From Bacteroidales bacterium (lineage in GTDB: Bacteria > Bacteroidota > Bacteroidia > Bacteroidales > UBA932), in contig JAFXPV010000090.1 in the NCBI GenBank assembly GCA_017527625.1, forward strand, positions 1-15,614: DNA of 15,614 bases. Reading direction: 5' to 3'. Both the position numbers and the translations under genes were made by a program. Position 1 is the stretch's first letter; each line of letters starts with the position of its first letter. This document shows positions 1 to 6,377 of the stretch, piece by piece. The notes beneath the pieces were generated by a model. It worked only from the letters and a program-made list of their open reading frames with translations. It was not told where the DNA came from and did not search any database.

Positions 1-122
1 ATGTATTCCGCACCAACTTGCGGGGTGCATTGTCCCGCCACAAGCCGTTGGATGTGTTAGCCACTGCACTGCTCTGCGACCAGCCGCCGAGAAAGGGTTG
101 GGAAGAATTCTACAAACTCTAG
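1..122 (+). CDS. C-terminal tail of an unidentified protein (5' end outside window)
   Basis: A reading frame open from the first complete codon at base 3 ends at a TAG at 120-122, two bases before the ATG of the DUF1080 gene. It encodes about 39 residues ending in GWEEFYKL. The other two forward frames over this stretch are less convincing: one stops at base 60 and the other gives a Cys-rich peptide with no family resemblance. The tight spacing to the next gene suggests the two are co-transcribed. The tail is charged with no membrane segment, so a soluble C-terminus is likely. I do not recognise the family and too little is present to assign a function. Confidence 0.5.
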   Translation, partial: VFRTNLRGALSRHKPLDVLATALLCDQPPRKGWEEFYKL

Positions 123-124
123 TT

Positions 125-907
125 ATGAAGAATTCTCTCCTTGTATTATTTGCAGTTGTCCTGCTGGCCTTCGCACAAAGCTGCGACAGGCCGGCGGACC
201 ACAGCAAATATTTCAACCTCGACCAGGTTGTCACCGAAGACAACGTGCTCACCAAGGCTGAAAAGGCCCAGGGCTGGCAGCTGCTCTTCGACGGCAAATC
301 TTTCGATGGTTGGCACATTGCCGGCACAGACCACCAGCCGGACAGCGTATGGCACGTAGCCGACGGACAGATCGTCCTTGAAAAGAGGAAACCCTTCGCC
401 CGCGGAGCCGGTGACATCGTCACTGACGCGCTGTTCAAGAATTTCATCGTTAAAGTCGATTTCAAAATCACCGAGGGCGCCAACAGCGGCCTGAAGTATT
501 TCGTAGACCCCGCGATGGAAAGCATCCCCGGAGGCGCATCGATCGGTTGCGAATTCCAGATGCTTGACGACGAGCGCCATCCTGACGCCAAAGCCGGTGT
601 CAAGGGCAACCGCACCCTGTCGTCACTCTATGACCTGATCCCCGCCCAGAAGGAGAACGCCAATTTCAACCTTTATGACTTCAACACCGCAATGGTCTAT
701 GTATACGGCAATCACGTAGAGCACTGGCTCAACGGTGTCAAAGTTGTTGAATACGAGCGTAACACCCAGGAATGGAATGCTCTTGTAGCATACAGCAAAT
801 ACCGCAACTATCCCAACTTCGGCAACGCCGAGGCCGGTCATCTGCTGCTTCAGGACCACTCCGACCACGTTTATTTCAAGAACATAAAGATTAAAGTATT
901 AGACTAA
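125..907 (+). CDS. DUF1080 / 3-keto-disaccharide hydrolase family lipoprotein
   Basis: The 260-residue product belongs to the DUF1080 family (Pfam 3-keto-disaccharide hydrolase, concanavalin-like beta-sandwich). Members are linked to cleavage of glycosidic bonds in 3-keto sugars made by Gfo/Idh/MocA dehydrogenases. Seen here: a lipoprotein signal ending ...AFAQSC with the lipid-anchored Cys at residue 20, the family opening motif WQLLFDGKSFDGW at residues 51-63, the central GGASIGCEFQMLDD block near 136-150, and the late HVEHWLNGVKVVEYER strand pair. The ATG at 125 is preferred over an in-frame TTG at 98 because it begins the signal peptide directly. No acidic patch follows the Cys, so surface export is not indicated and a periplasmic location is inferred. 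It is followed immediately by the small membrane protein gene. The substrate is unknown; family assignment is firm, the hydrolase activity is inferred. Confidence 0.9.
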   Translation: MKNSLLVLFAVVLLAFAQSCDRPADHSKYFNLDQVVTEDNVLTKAEKAQGWQLLFDGKSFDGWHIAGTDHQPDSVWHVADGQIVLEKRKPFARGAGDIVTDALFKNFIVKVDFKITEGANSGLKYFVDPAMESIPGGASIGCEFQMLDDERHPDAKAGVKGNRTLSSLYDLIPAQKENANFNLYDFNTAMVYVYGNHVEHWLNGVKVVEYERNTQEWNALVAYSKYRNYPNFGNAEAGHLLLQDHSDHVYFKNIKIKVLD

Positions 908-1150
908 ATGAAAGATCTGGTCATTTCAGGCAAGAGGGTGAAGACAGAACTTTTGATTGCGCTCGGCTGCTTTATCTGCGCAGTCCTGCTCAACATCGTC
1001 TGTATCATCGTCTACCATTCTCAATGGCACGAACTTTTTTCCCAGATAGGCTTCACGGTCCTGGTGGCAGTCATCTTTTATATACTGCTGCTGCTGATCC
1101 GGCTTCTGGTGCTTGTCTGCAGAAAGATTTTCACTAAGAGGAATAAATGA
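908..1150 (+). CDS. small two-helix membrane protein, function unknown
   Basis: The 80-residue product starts at the base directly after the DUF1080 stop codon and its TGA overlaps the ATG of the ApbE gene by 4 nt (ATGA), which strongly supports real translation. A short basic N-terminus (KRVK) precedes two hydrophobic segments, at about residues 16-36 and 46-71, separated by a loop with HSQWHELFSQ. The C-terminus is basic (CRKIFTKRNK). By the positive-inside rule both ends are probably cytoplasmic, with a short periplasmic loop. No flavin-attachment motif, heme-binding motif or known domain is visible. Its position between an extracytoplasmic lipoprotein and a flavin transferase suggests a membrane anchor or adaptor for the cluster, but that is inference only. 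Confidence 0.8.
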   Translation: MKDLVISGKRVKTELLIALGCFICAVLLNIVCIIVYHSQWHELFSQIGFTVLVAVIFYILLLLIRLLVLVCRKIFTKRNK

Positions 1151-2022
1151 CATCCTTCAAGTATAGCGACGAAAACGTCTCCGCACCGGTAGCCTACTCA
1201 GCATTCGAAACGATGCACTCCGTTGCGGAGATTGTTTTGCCGTTCTACAGCGAAGAAAAATCGCGGGCCATCATAGACGAGATATGGGCCCGCACAAAAG
1301 AAGCGAACGACAAGTTCAACCGCTTCGACAAGGGCAGCCCCCTGGCCCTTGTAAACAAGACGGCCGCGGAAGAGGCGGCAACAGTCGACGACGAGCTGTT
1401 TATGGTGCTCGAGATGTGCAGGGTTTTCTGCAACAGCACCGACGGATACTTCGACATCACTGCCAACCGTGCCTCCCGCTCAGCCTCAAATGGGGTGAAG
1501 AATTTTGAACTTGACGGCAGCTCCCACACCGTCCGCTTTTGTGACCCGACGGTCAAGCTTGATCTCGGAGGTTTCGCCAAGGGATATGCGCTGGAGAATG
1601 CTTGTAATATTTTGAAACGTGAAAATGTTACCTGCGCCCTGCTGAATTTTGGAAACAGTTCCATTTTTGCATTGGGGACCCACCCCTACGGAGATTACTG
1701 GCCGATATCGGTCGAGCATCCGTACTTCAGGGGCAAATGCGCACACACGTTTGAATTGAAAGATTGTGCTCTGTCCATCTCGGGCAGGAACGGACGAGGC
1801 CTGGGGCACATCATCGACCCGGCGACCGGCGACCGCGTGGTCAAAGACGAGATGATTGCCGTGACCGGCCCCTCTCCTATGGCCTGCGAAGTCCTTTCCA
1901 CCGCACTTTATGTGGCCCCGAGGGAAAAGAGAAGCGATATATTGGCCCGCTTTGCGGGTTACTCGGCAAGCGAAGTATACTGCTTGACGAACGGCACCAC
2001 GAAAGTTATTAAAGTATATTGA
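1147..2022 (+). CDS. apbE: ApbE-family FAD:protein FMN transferase, cytoplasmic-type
   Basis: ApbE enzymes use FAD and Mg2+ to attach FMN covalently to Ser/Thr of target flavoproteins. This 291-residue protein shows the family landmarks: an N-terminal segment with NDKFNRFDKGSPLALVN (about residues 55-71), KLDLGGFAKGYALENA (about 136-151), the FGNSSI loop, LGHIIDPATGD (about 219-229), and ACEVLSTALYV near residue 245. In the last block the usual metal-binding Asp of the ADALxTA motif is Glu. Most ApbE proteins are exported lipoproteins; this one has no signal peptide, and the codon directly upstream (1144-1146) is TAA, so the start cannot be extended. It overlaps the small membrane protein gene by 4 nt and is followed 6 nt later by the Gfo/Idh/MocA gene. 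No obvious FMN-acceptor protein lies in the window, so its target is unknown. Confidence 0.85.
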   Translation: MTSFKYSDENVSAPVAYSAFETMHSVAEIVLPFYSEEKSRAIIDEIWARTKEANDKFNRFDKGSPLALVNKTAAEEAATVDDELFMVLEMCRVFCNSTDGYFDITANRASRSASNGVKNFELDGSSHTVRFCDPTVKLDLGGFAKGYALENACNILKRENVTCALLNFGNSSIFALGTHPYGDYWPISVEHPYFRGKCAHTFELKDCALSISGRNGRGLGHIIDPATGDRVVKDEMIAVTGPSPMACEVLSTALYVAPREKRSDILARFAGYSASEVYCLTNGTTKVIKVY

Positions 2023-2028
2023 TACATT

Positions 2029-3321
2029 ATGGATAAAATGTTAACCCGTAAAGAGTTTCTGTCGAACTTAGGCAGCATGTTCGCAGTGGGATCCGCCATC
2101 TCGCTGTTCCCGTGGCTCACCTCCTGCACCGAGAAGGGTCAGAAGGAAATCGAAGGACAGACAGCCAAACTGGGTATTATCGGCACCGGTTCGCGCGGAC
2201 AGTTCCACATCGCAAACCTGCTTGTAGACAAGAGCGCAAAAATCGTAGCTCTCTGCGACGACTATGAGCCGCATCTGCAGGCAGCAGCAGCCCTGTGTCC
2301 TGGAGCAAAACTTTATAAAGACTATCACAAACTTCTGGACGACAAAGATGTAGACGGCGTCATCATCTGCACGCCACTGAATCTTCACGCCCCTATGACG
2401 ATTGATTCGTTCAAGGCCGGCAAGCACGTGTTCTGCGAGAAGTCTATGGCATATTCCATCCAGGACTGCAAGGATGTCATCGCCGAGTGGAAACGCAGCG
2501 GCAAGGTGTTCGTAGTCGGCCAGCAAAGGCTTTTCGATCCCAAATACATCAAGGCGATGGAACTTATCCATTCAGGGGCCATCGGAGAGGTCGTCGGAGT
2601 GCGCAACTACTGGTACCGCAACAACGACTGGCGCCGTGAAGTTCCGTCACCCGAATTCGAGAGACGCATCAACTGGAGGCTCTACAATGAGAGTTCAAGG
2701 GGTCTGATGACCGAACTTGCCTGCCACCAGCTTCAGAACGGCTCCTGGGCTATGGACCAGTATCCCGAGTGCGTGACAGGAATGGGAAGCATCCGTTTCT
2801 GGAAAGACGGCCGTGAAGTGTTCGACAACGTAGCGGTTACCTATGAGTATCCCAACGGCGTCCATATGACCTTCGAATCCATCATTTCAAACAAGCACTT
2901 CGGAATGGGCGAGTTCATCCTCGGCAGCGAGGGCACCATCGACCTTGTCAAAGGCATAATGTTCAGCGAACAACCGGCATACCGCAGCGGTATCGAGCAG
3001 TTCCTTATGCAGATCAAGCAGGGAATCCTCAGCAACAACGCCTTCGCAGGCAGCAGCTGGTCTCAGGAAGACGCTTCTACCGACCCTGGCATCCGCTTCA
3101 CTGACAAGATTATAACTACAGATGGTTCAAGCAGTACTGGAGCTACCAATGACGGCTCCGTAGAGCTTGCGCACGCATTCTGCCACGCAGTGATTACCGG
3201 ACAGCAGCCCGACAAGATTGTCAAGGAAGCATACTACGCAACTGCCCTTGCCCTGATGGGCGACCAGGCTTCCCACGAAAAATCCACGATTTACTTCAAA
3301 GAGGAAGACAGGATACTGTAA
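2029..3321 (+). CDS. Gfo/Idh/MocA family oxidoreductase with Tat-like lipoprotein signal
   Basis: This 430-residue NAD(P)-dependent sugar oxidoreductase is probably exported folded. Residues 1-33 form a Tat-like leader: TRKEFLSN (one Arg of the twin pair is Lys), a hydrophobic stretch, then LTSC with a candidate lipid-anchored Cys33. The Rossmann motif GTGSRG lies at 52-57, and D77/D78 follow the second strand where cofactor specificity is set. The family EKP motif reads EKS at 137-139, keeping the Lys. GLMTELACH at 225-233 supplies the conserved active-site His233. The C-terminal alpha/beta domain includes the central sheet region. A second in-frame ATG at 2038 would give MLTRKEF. It ends the left operon, 6 nt after ApbE. 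With DUF1080 in the same transcript, oxidation or reduction at C3 of a sugar is the natural hypothesis; the substrate is not visible. Confidence 0.88.
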   Translation: MDKMLTRKEFLSNLGSMFAVGSAISLFPWLTSCTEKGQKEIEGQTAKLGIIGTGSRGQFHIANLLVDKSAKIVALCDDYEPHLQAAAALCPGAKLYKDYHKLLDDKDVDGVIICTPLNLHAPMTIDSFKAGKHVFCEKSMAYSIQDCKDVIAEWKRSGKVFVVGQQRLFDPKYIKAMELIHSGAIGEVVGVRNYWYRNNDWRREVPSPEFERRINWRLYNESSRGLMTELACHQLQNGSWAMDQYPECVTGMGSIRFWKDGREVFDNVAVTYEYPNGVHMTFESIISNKHFGMGEFILGSEGTIDLVKGIMFSEQPAYRSGIEQFLMQIKQGILSNNAFAGSSWSQEDASTDPGIRFTDKIITTDGSSSTGATNDGSVELAHAFCHAVITGQQPDKIVKEAYYATALALMGDQASHEKSTIYFKEEDRIL

Positions 3322-4023
3322 TCAGTCCGCTTTTCCGGCTGCACGCTCCGCCCCATAGGCGAACAGCGCAAAATCTCCCAGGCAAGGATCGCCTGGGAAG
3401 ATTTTTTTAAGGCCTTCCGTAATCTCAAGAGCAGTGCGCAGGTCTGCCTGCTTGCGGCAGGTGAGGCCTGTTTCGAGCGCGACGCGGTGGACGTGCACGT
3501 CAAGCGGGATTATCAGGTCTGCAGGAGAGATATGCCTCCACAGGCCCAGATCCACGATGCCGTCGCGTCGTACCATCCAGCGTCTCAGCATATTGATCTT
3601 CTTGTTAGCTGCCGAAGGGTCGCTTTTCTGGCCGTATATGCGGGTGCGCATTTCATCCTGACTCAGAATCTCCAATGTTTCATTTTCTTGATAGAAATGT
3701 TTCAAATTCTGGCATATCCTTGCAAATTCACTCCACTTTACGGTGCGGTGCAGGCTGCAGTCGTCATCCCGGAAACAGCCCCGGCGGATATAGTCGTAGG
3801 GCTTCCATCCCATCTCGTCAAAGGCACGGTTGCAATCCCTGACTATCATATCGCGGCGCCCCCAGGCAAGGTGGGCGGCGATCACGGCAGCAATTTCCAC
3901 GTCCTGCAGACAGGCCTCCCCTTTTTTCATCAGTTCAGCGAAATGTTTCGGGAAGATGATGGGGTCGGTCTTGAAAAATTCAGGCGAATTATATTTGCGG
4001 GCGTATGATTCCAGTTCTTGCAT
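3322..4023 (-). CDS. TIGR02757 (DUF2400) family protein
   Basis: The 233-residue product matches the TIGR02757/DUF2400 family, common in Bacteroidota and some other phyla. Recognisable blocks are DPIIFPKHF near residue 20, DVEIAAVIAAHLAWGRRDMI near 41-60, the NMLRRWMVRRDGIVDLGLW segment near 145-165, LIIPLDVHVHRVALETGL near 170-187, and the C-terminal FPGDPCLGDFALFAYG. The IPLDVHVxR and PxDPxxxDFALF arrangement resembles the helix-hairpin-helix/GPD DNA-glycosylase fold, so a DNA-related role is a possibility, but I know of no demonstrated function. It starts at the only in-frame ATG before the conserved region. Its stop codon directly abuts the stop of the convergent Gfo/Idh/MocA gene with no intervening base, and its 3' coding end contains that gene's terminator. 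Confidence 0.88.
   Translation of the reverse strand: MQELESYARKYNSPEFFKTDPIIFPKHFAELMKKGEACLQDVEIAAVIAAHLAWGRRDMIVRDCNRAFDEMGWKPYDYIRRGCFRDDDCSLHRTVKWSEFARICQNLKHFYQENETLEILSQDEMRTRIYGQKSDPSAANKKINMLRRWMVRRDGIVDLGLWRHISPADLIIPLDVHVHRVALETGLTCRKQADLRTALEITEGLKKIFPGDPCLGDFALFAYGAERAAGKAD
3371..3408 (+). terminator. intrinsic terminator for the DUF1080-ApbE-Gfo transcript, inside the convergent gene
   Basis: The left arm AAATCTCCCAGGC (3371-3383), a 7-nt loop (3384-3390) and the right arm GCCTGGGAAGATTT (3391-3404) form a 13-bp stem with a single bulged A. Seven T residues occupy 3402-3408, partly shared with the base of the stem. It begins 50 nt after the Gfo/Idh/MocA stop codon, the expected place for a Rho-independent terminator. 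The same bases encode KKIFPGDPCLGDF near the C-terminus of the TIGR02757 protein on the other strand. Confidence 0.8.
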
Positions 4024-4027
4024 ATGA

Positions 4028-4056
4028 CTAAGATACTACTTTTATCCGTATCTTTA
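4028..4056. promoter_or_regulatory. divergent intergenic region with inverted repeat and candidate -7 elements
   Basis: The 55-nt gap between the divergent TIGR02757 and C-S lyase genes contains a perfect 7-bp inverted repeat, AAGATAC at 4030-4036 and GTATCTT at 4048-4054, separated by 11 nt. The repeat generates a near match to the Bacteroidota -7 element TAnnTTTG on each strand: TATCTTTA at 4049-4056 on the plus strand and TATCTTAG at 4035-4028 on the minus strand. No clear TTTG -33 element is seen at the expected distance, and on the minus strand the element sits only 4 nt from the ATG. It may be a promoter pair, an operator or a chance hairpin. Confidence 0.35.
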
Positions 4057-4078
4057 TATGCCTAAATACTTATATGAA

Positions 4079-5275
4079 ATGGAACAATTCAATTTCGACG
4101 AGATAATCGATCGCAGGAACACCTATTCAGTCAAATACAGGGCCCTCAAAGAACTGTTCGGCAGGGAGGACATCACCCCGCTCTGGGTTGCCGATATGGA
4201 ATTCCGCTCGCCCGAGTGCATACGCGCCAAACTCGAGGAATATGTGCAGTCCGGTGTATACGGATATGACGCTGAGCCGCCCCAGATGAAACCCGCGATA
4301 CAGCGCTGGCTGCTCGAAGAGCACGGCTGGCAGACGCAGTGCAGCTGGATCAGCTTCATCCCCGGCATCGTCAGGGGTATCGGCCTGGCCGTCAATTTCT
4401 TCACAAAGCCTGGCGACAAGGTTGTAATCCAGTCTCCAGTGTACCATCCTTTCACCAACGTGCCTAAGGGAAACGGCCGCATCGTGCTGCGCAACCCCCT
4501 GAAAGACGGAAAGATGGACCTCGACCATCTGGACAGCCTGCTGACGGCCGAGGCTCCTGTCAAGATGATGATCCTCTGCAGCCCGCACAATCCCGGAGGA
4601 TACCTCTGGAGCCGCGAGGACTTGATCCGACTCGCAGAAATCTGCCACAAGCACGGGACTCTCGTCATCTCGGACGAAATCCACTCCGACCTCTGCCTCT
4701 GGGGCAACCGCAACATCAGTTTTGCATCGGTCAGCGACAAGGCGGCCGCGAACAGCATAACATTCGGCGCCCCGTCAAAGACATTCAACATTCCCGGTTT
4801 TGCTTCTTCATTCTCGGTCATACCGAATGAGAAGCTTGCCAAACCGTTCTACGATTGGCTTGAGGCGAACGAACTCAACTGCCCTTCAGTGTTTGCATCT
4901 GTAGGTATGATGACAGCCTTCACCGAAGGAAAACCCTGGCGTGACGCAGCCATTAAGTACATTGAGAAGAACATACTCTATCTGGAGGACAAGTTCGCCG
5001 CTTTCCGTGCAGACGGTGTGCAGCTCATCAACCCCATAAGGCCTCAGTGCTCATACCTGGTATGGCTGGACTGCCGGAATTTGCTCCGCCGTCTGGCTGG
5101 CAAAGACAACCTGCAGCCTGAAGACCAGGCACTTCTGGAGGATTACTTCATCAACAAAGTGAAGGTAGGTCTGAACAGCGGCGTGATGTTCGGCCCAGAA
5201 GGATTAGGCTATATGCGCCTCAACGCAGGCTGCCCGCGCAGTATGCTGGACTTCGACCTGCCGCAAGTCAGATAA
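4079..5275 (+). CDS. MalY/PatB family PLP-dependent C-S lyase (cystathionine beta-lyase-like)
   Basis: A fold-type I PLP enzyme of the MalY/PatB group, which splits the C-S bond of cystathionine or cysteine conjugates to pyruvate, ammonia and a thiol. From the ATG at 4079 it has 398 residues and begins MEQFNFDEIIDRRNTYSVKY, the typical family start. An in-frame ATG at 4058 would add seven residues with no family counterpart. Seen: PLWVADMEF near residue 40, GVYGYDAEP near 65, SPVYHPF near 120, SPHNPGG near 170, ISDEIHSDL near 200, the PLP Lys234 in APSKTFNIPG, and LNSGVMFGPEGLGYMRLNAG near the end with the substrate carboxylate-binding Arg. It is cytosolic and appears monocistronic, diverging from TIGR02757 and converging on GH43. 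MalY-type regulation of sugar systems is known in E. coli, but nothing here shows it. The exact substrate is open. Confidence 0.9.
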   Translation: MEQFNFDEIIDRRNTYSVKYRALKELFGREDITPLWVADMEFRSPECIRAKLEEYVQSGVYGYDAEPPQMKPAIQRWLLEEHGWQTQCSWISFIPGIVRGIGLAVNFFTKPGDKVVIQSPVYHPFTNVPKGNGRIVLRNPLKDGKMDLDHLDSLLTAEAPVKMMILCSPHNPGGYLWSREDLIRLAEICHKHGTLVISDEIHSDLCLWGNRNISFASVSDKAAANSITFGAPSKTFNIPGFASSFSVIPNEKLAKPFYDWLEANELNCPSVFASVGMMTAFTEGKPWRDAAIKYIEKNILYLEDKFAAFRADGVQLINPIRPQCSYLVWLDCRNLLRRLAGKDNLQPEDQALLEDYFINKVKVGLNSGVMFGPEGLGYMRLNAGCPRSMLDFDLPQVR

Positions 5276-5279
5276 GCTA

Positions 5280-6377
5280 TCAATATGTGAGCGTCTGGGG
5301 GTCGGTATCCGGGCCGAAGACCTTCAGATGCCCGTCCTTGATCTCCATCTCGTCGATGAAGACCACACGCTCCGCTCCTGTCGCTGCGGTACGGCCGTGG
5401 TACACACAGTAAAGGTGCTTGCCGTCGTGCGAGCGGGTTATGCTGTTGTGGCCCACTCCCGTGACGATACCTCCGTCCTGTGTATTCTTCTGCAGGACAG
5501 GATTGTCGGCCGACTTGGTAAAAGGTCCCAGGGGACTGTCGGAAGTGGCGTAGCCGACAGCGTAGTTCTCGCCTGCATAGAAGTTCGAAGAATACATAAT
5601 GTAATAGATGCCGTCACGCTTGATGATGAAGGAGCCTTCGGTCCAGCGGCGGTTCACTTCTCCGGAAGTGACTGAGCGGCTCTCCCATTCAGCCTGAGCG
5701 TCGGACATCGACTTCGGAGGGCAGAGCAGCAGCACCGGCTCCCCGATCACTCCACTGAAGTCGGGCTTGAGTTCCACTCCATACACCCAGCTCTCTTCTA
5801 TCTCATCGAAAAGGCCTTTTTCGCGGGCCCAGTCTGCGACTTCACTCTCCACAGGGTGCTTGTAGCAGCAGCGTGAAAAATAGAGATAGCACTTGCCGCT
5901 GTCGTCAAACAGCACATTGGCGTCGATGGCAGGATAGCCGGGCTGGAACAGCGGACCGCCGTTCATCTCGACGAACGGGCCGACAGGCGAGTCAGACACT
6001 GCCACTCCGATGCTGAAGCGCTCCTCGTCGCCGTTAGGATCGGCCTTTGTGTTGGCGCTGAAGAACATATAGAACTTCCCGTTTCTTTCGTACACCTCAG
6101 GAGCCCAGAAACAGTCGAGAGCCCAGGAATCAGGAGTGTTGCCGTGATAGATCGCACCTTGATACTCCCAGTTGACCAGGTCTGCAGATTTATAGCAGCC
6201 GAAGCCGTCCCGCACACCGCCGGTGCCGTACATATAGTAGTTGCCGTCGGATGCAAGCAGCACATAAGGATCGCCGAACTGGACGTCGAGAGGATTTTGA
6301 TAATTAACTTGTTTTCCTGATTTGCAGGAACATAACAGCAGCAGGGCCGTTACCGATAAAACCAGAATTCTTTTCAT
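5280..6377 (-). CDS. glycoside hydrolase family 43 lipoprotein
   Basis: The 365-residue protein has a lipoprotein signal (LLLLCSC, lipid-anchored Cys probably residue 18) and a single five-bladed beta-propeller of the GH43 type. GH43 enzymes are mainly alpha-L-arabinofuranosidases, arabinanases and beta-xylosidases. The three acidic residues are visible: Asp36 in FGDPYVL (general base), Asp152 in AIDANVLF (pKa modulator) and Glu247 in WTEGSFIIKRDG (general acid). GVGHNSI near residue 310 carries the usual His. There is no carbohydrate-binding or second beta-sandwich domain. No acidic export signal follows the Cys, so a periplasmic location is favoured. Its ATG overlaps the stop of the addA-like gene by 4 nt (ATGA), making it the last gene of a DNA-repair operon with no polysaccharide-utilisation genes (SusC/D) beside it. 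The subfamily and substrate cannot be read from sequence alone. Confidence 0.9.
   Translation of the reverse strand: MKRILVLSVTALLLLCSCKSGKQVNYQNPLDVQFGDPYVLLASDGNYYMYGTGGVRDGFGCYKSADLVNWEYQGAIYHGNTPDSWALDCFWAPEVYERNGKFYMFFSANTKADPNGDEERFSIGVAVSDSPVGPFVEMNGGPLFQPGYPAIDANVLFDDSGKCYLYFSRCCYKHPVESEVADWAREKGLFDEIEESWVYGVELKPDFSGVIGEPVLLLCPPKSMSDAQAEWESRSVTSGEVNRRWTEGSFIIKRDGIYYIMYSSNFYAGENYAVGYATSDSPLGPFTKSADNPVLQKNTQDGGIVTGVGHNSITRSHDGKHLYCVYHGRTAATGAERVVFIDEMEIKDGHLKVFGPDTDPQTLTY

Noticed and set aside
2029..3321. Reading the Gfo/Idh/MocA gene as a cytoplasmic inositol dehydrogenase
   Set aside because: The N-terminal 33 residues form a hydrophobic leader with a Tat-like motif and lipobox, and no inositol catabolism genes are nearby.
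5225..5330. Possible terminator between the convergent C-S lyase and GH43 genes
   Set aside because: A short imperfect hairpin (GACCTGCCGCAAGTC near 5256-5270) has a three-base loop, one mismatch/wobble pair and no T tract on either strand.
5280..6377. GH43 gene as part of a polysaccharide-utilisation locus
   Set aside because: There are no SusC/SusD, hybrid two-component or other glycosidase genes next to it; its neighbours are addA and a C-S lyase.
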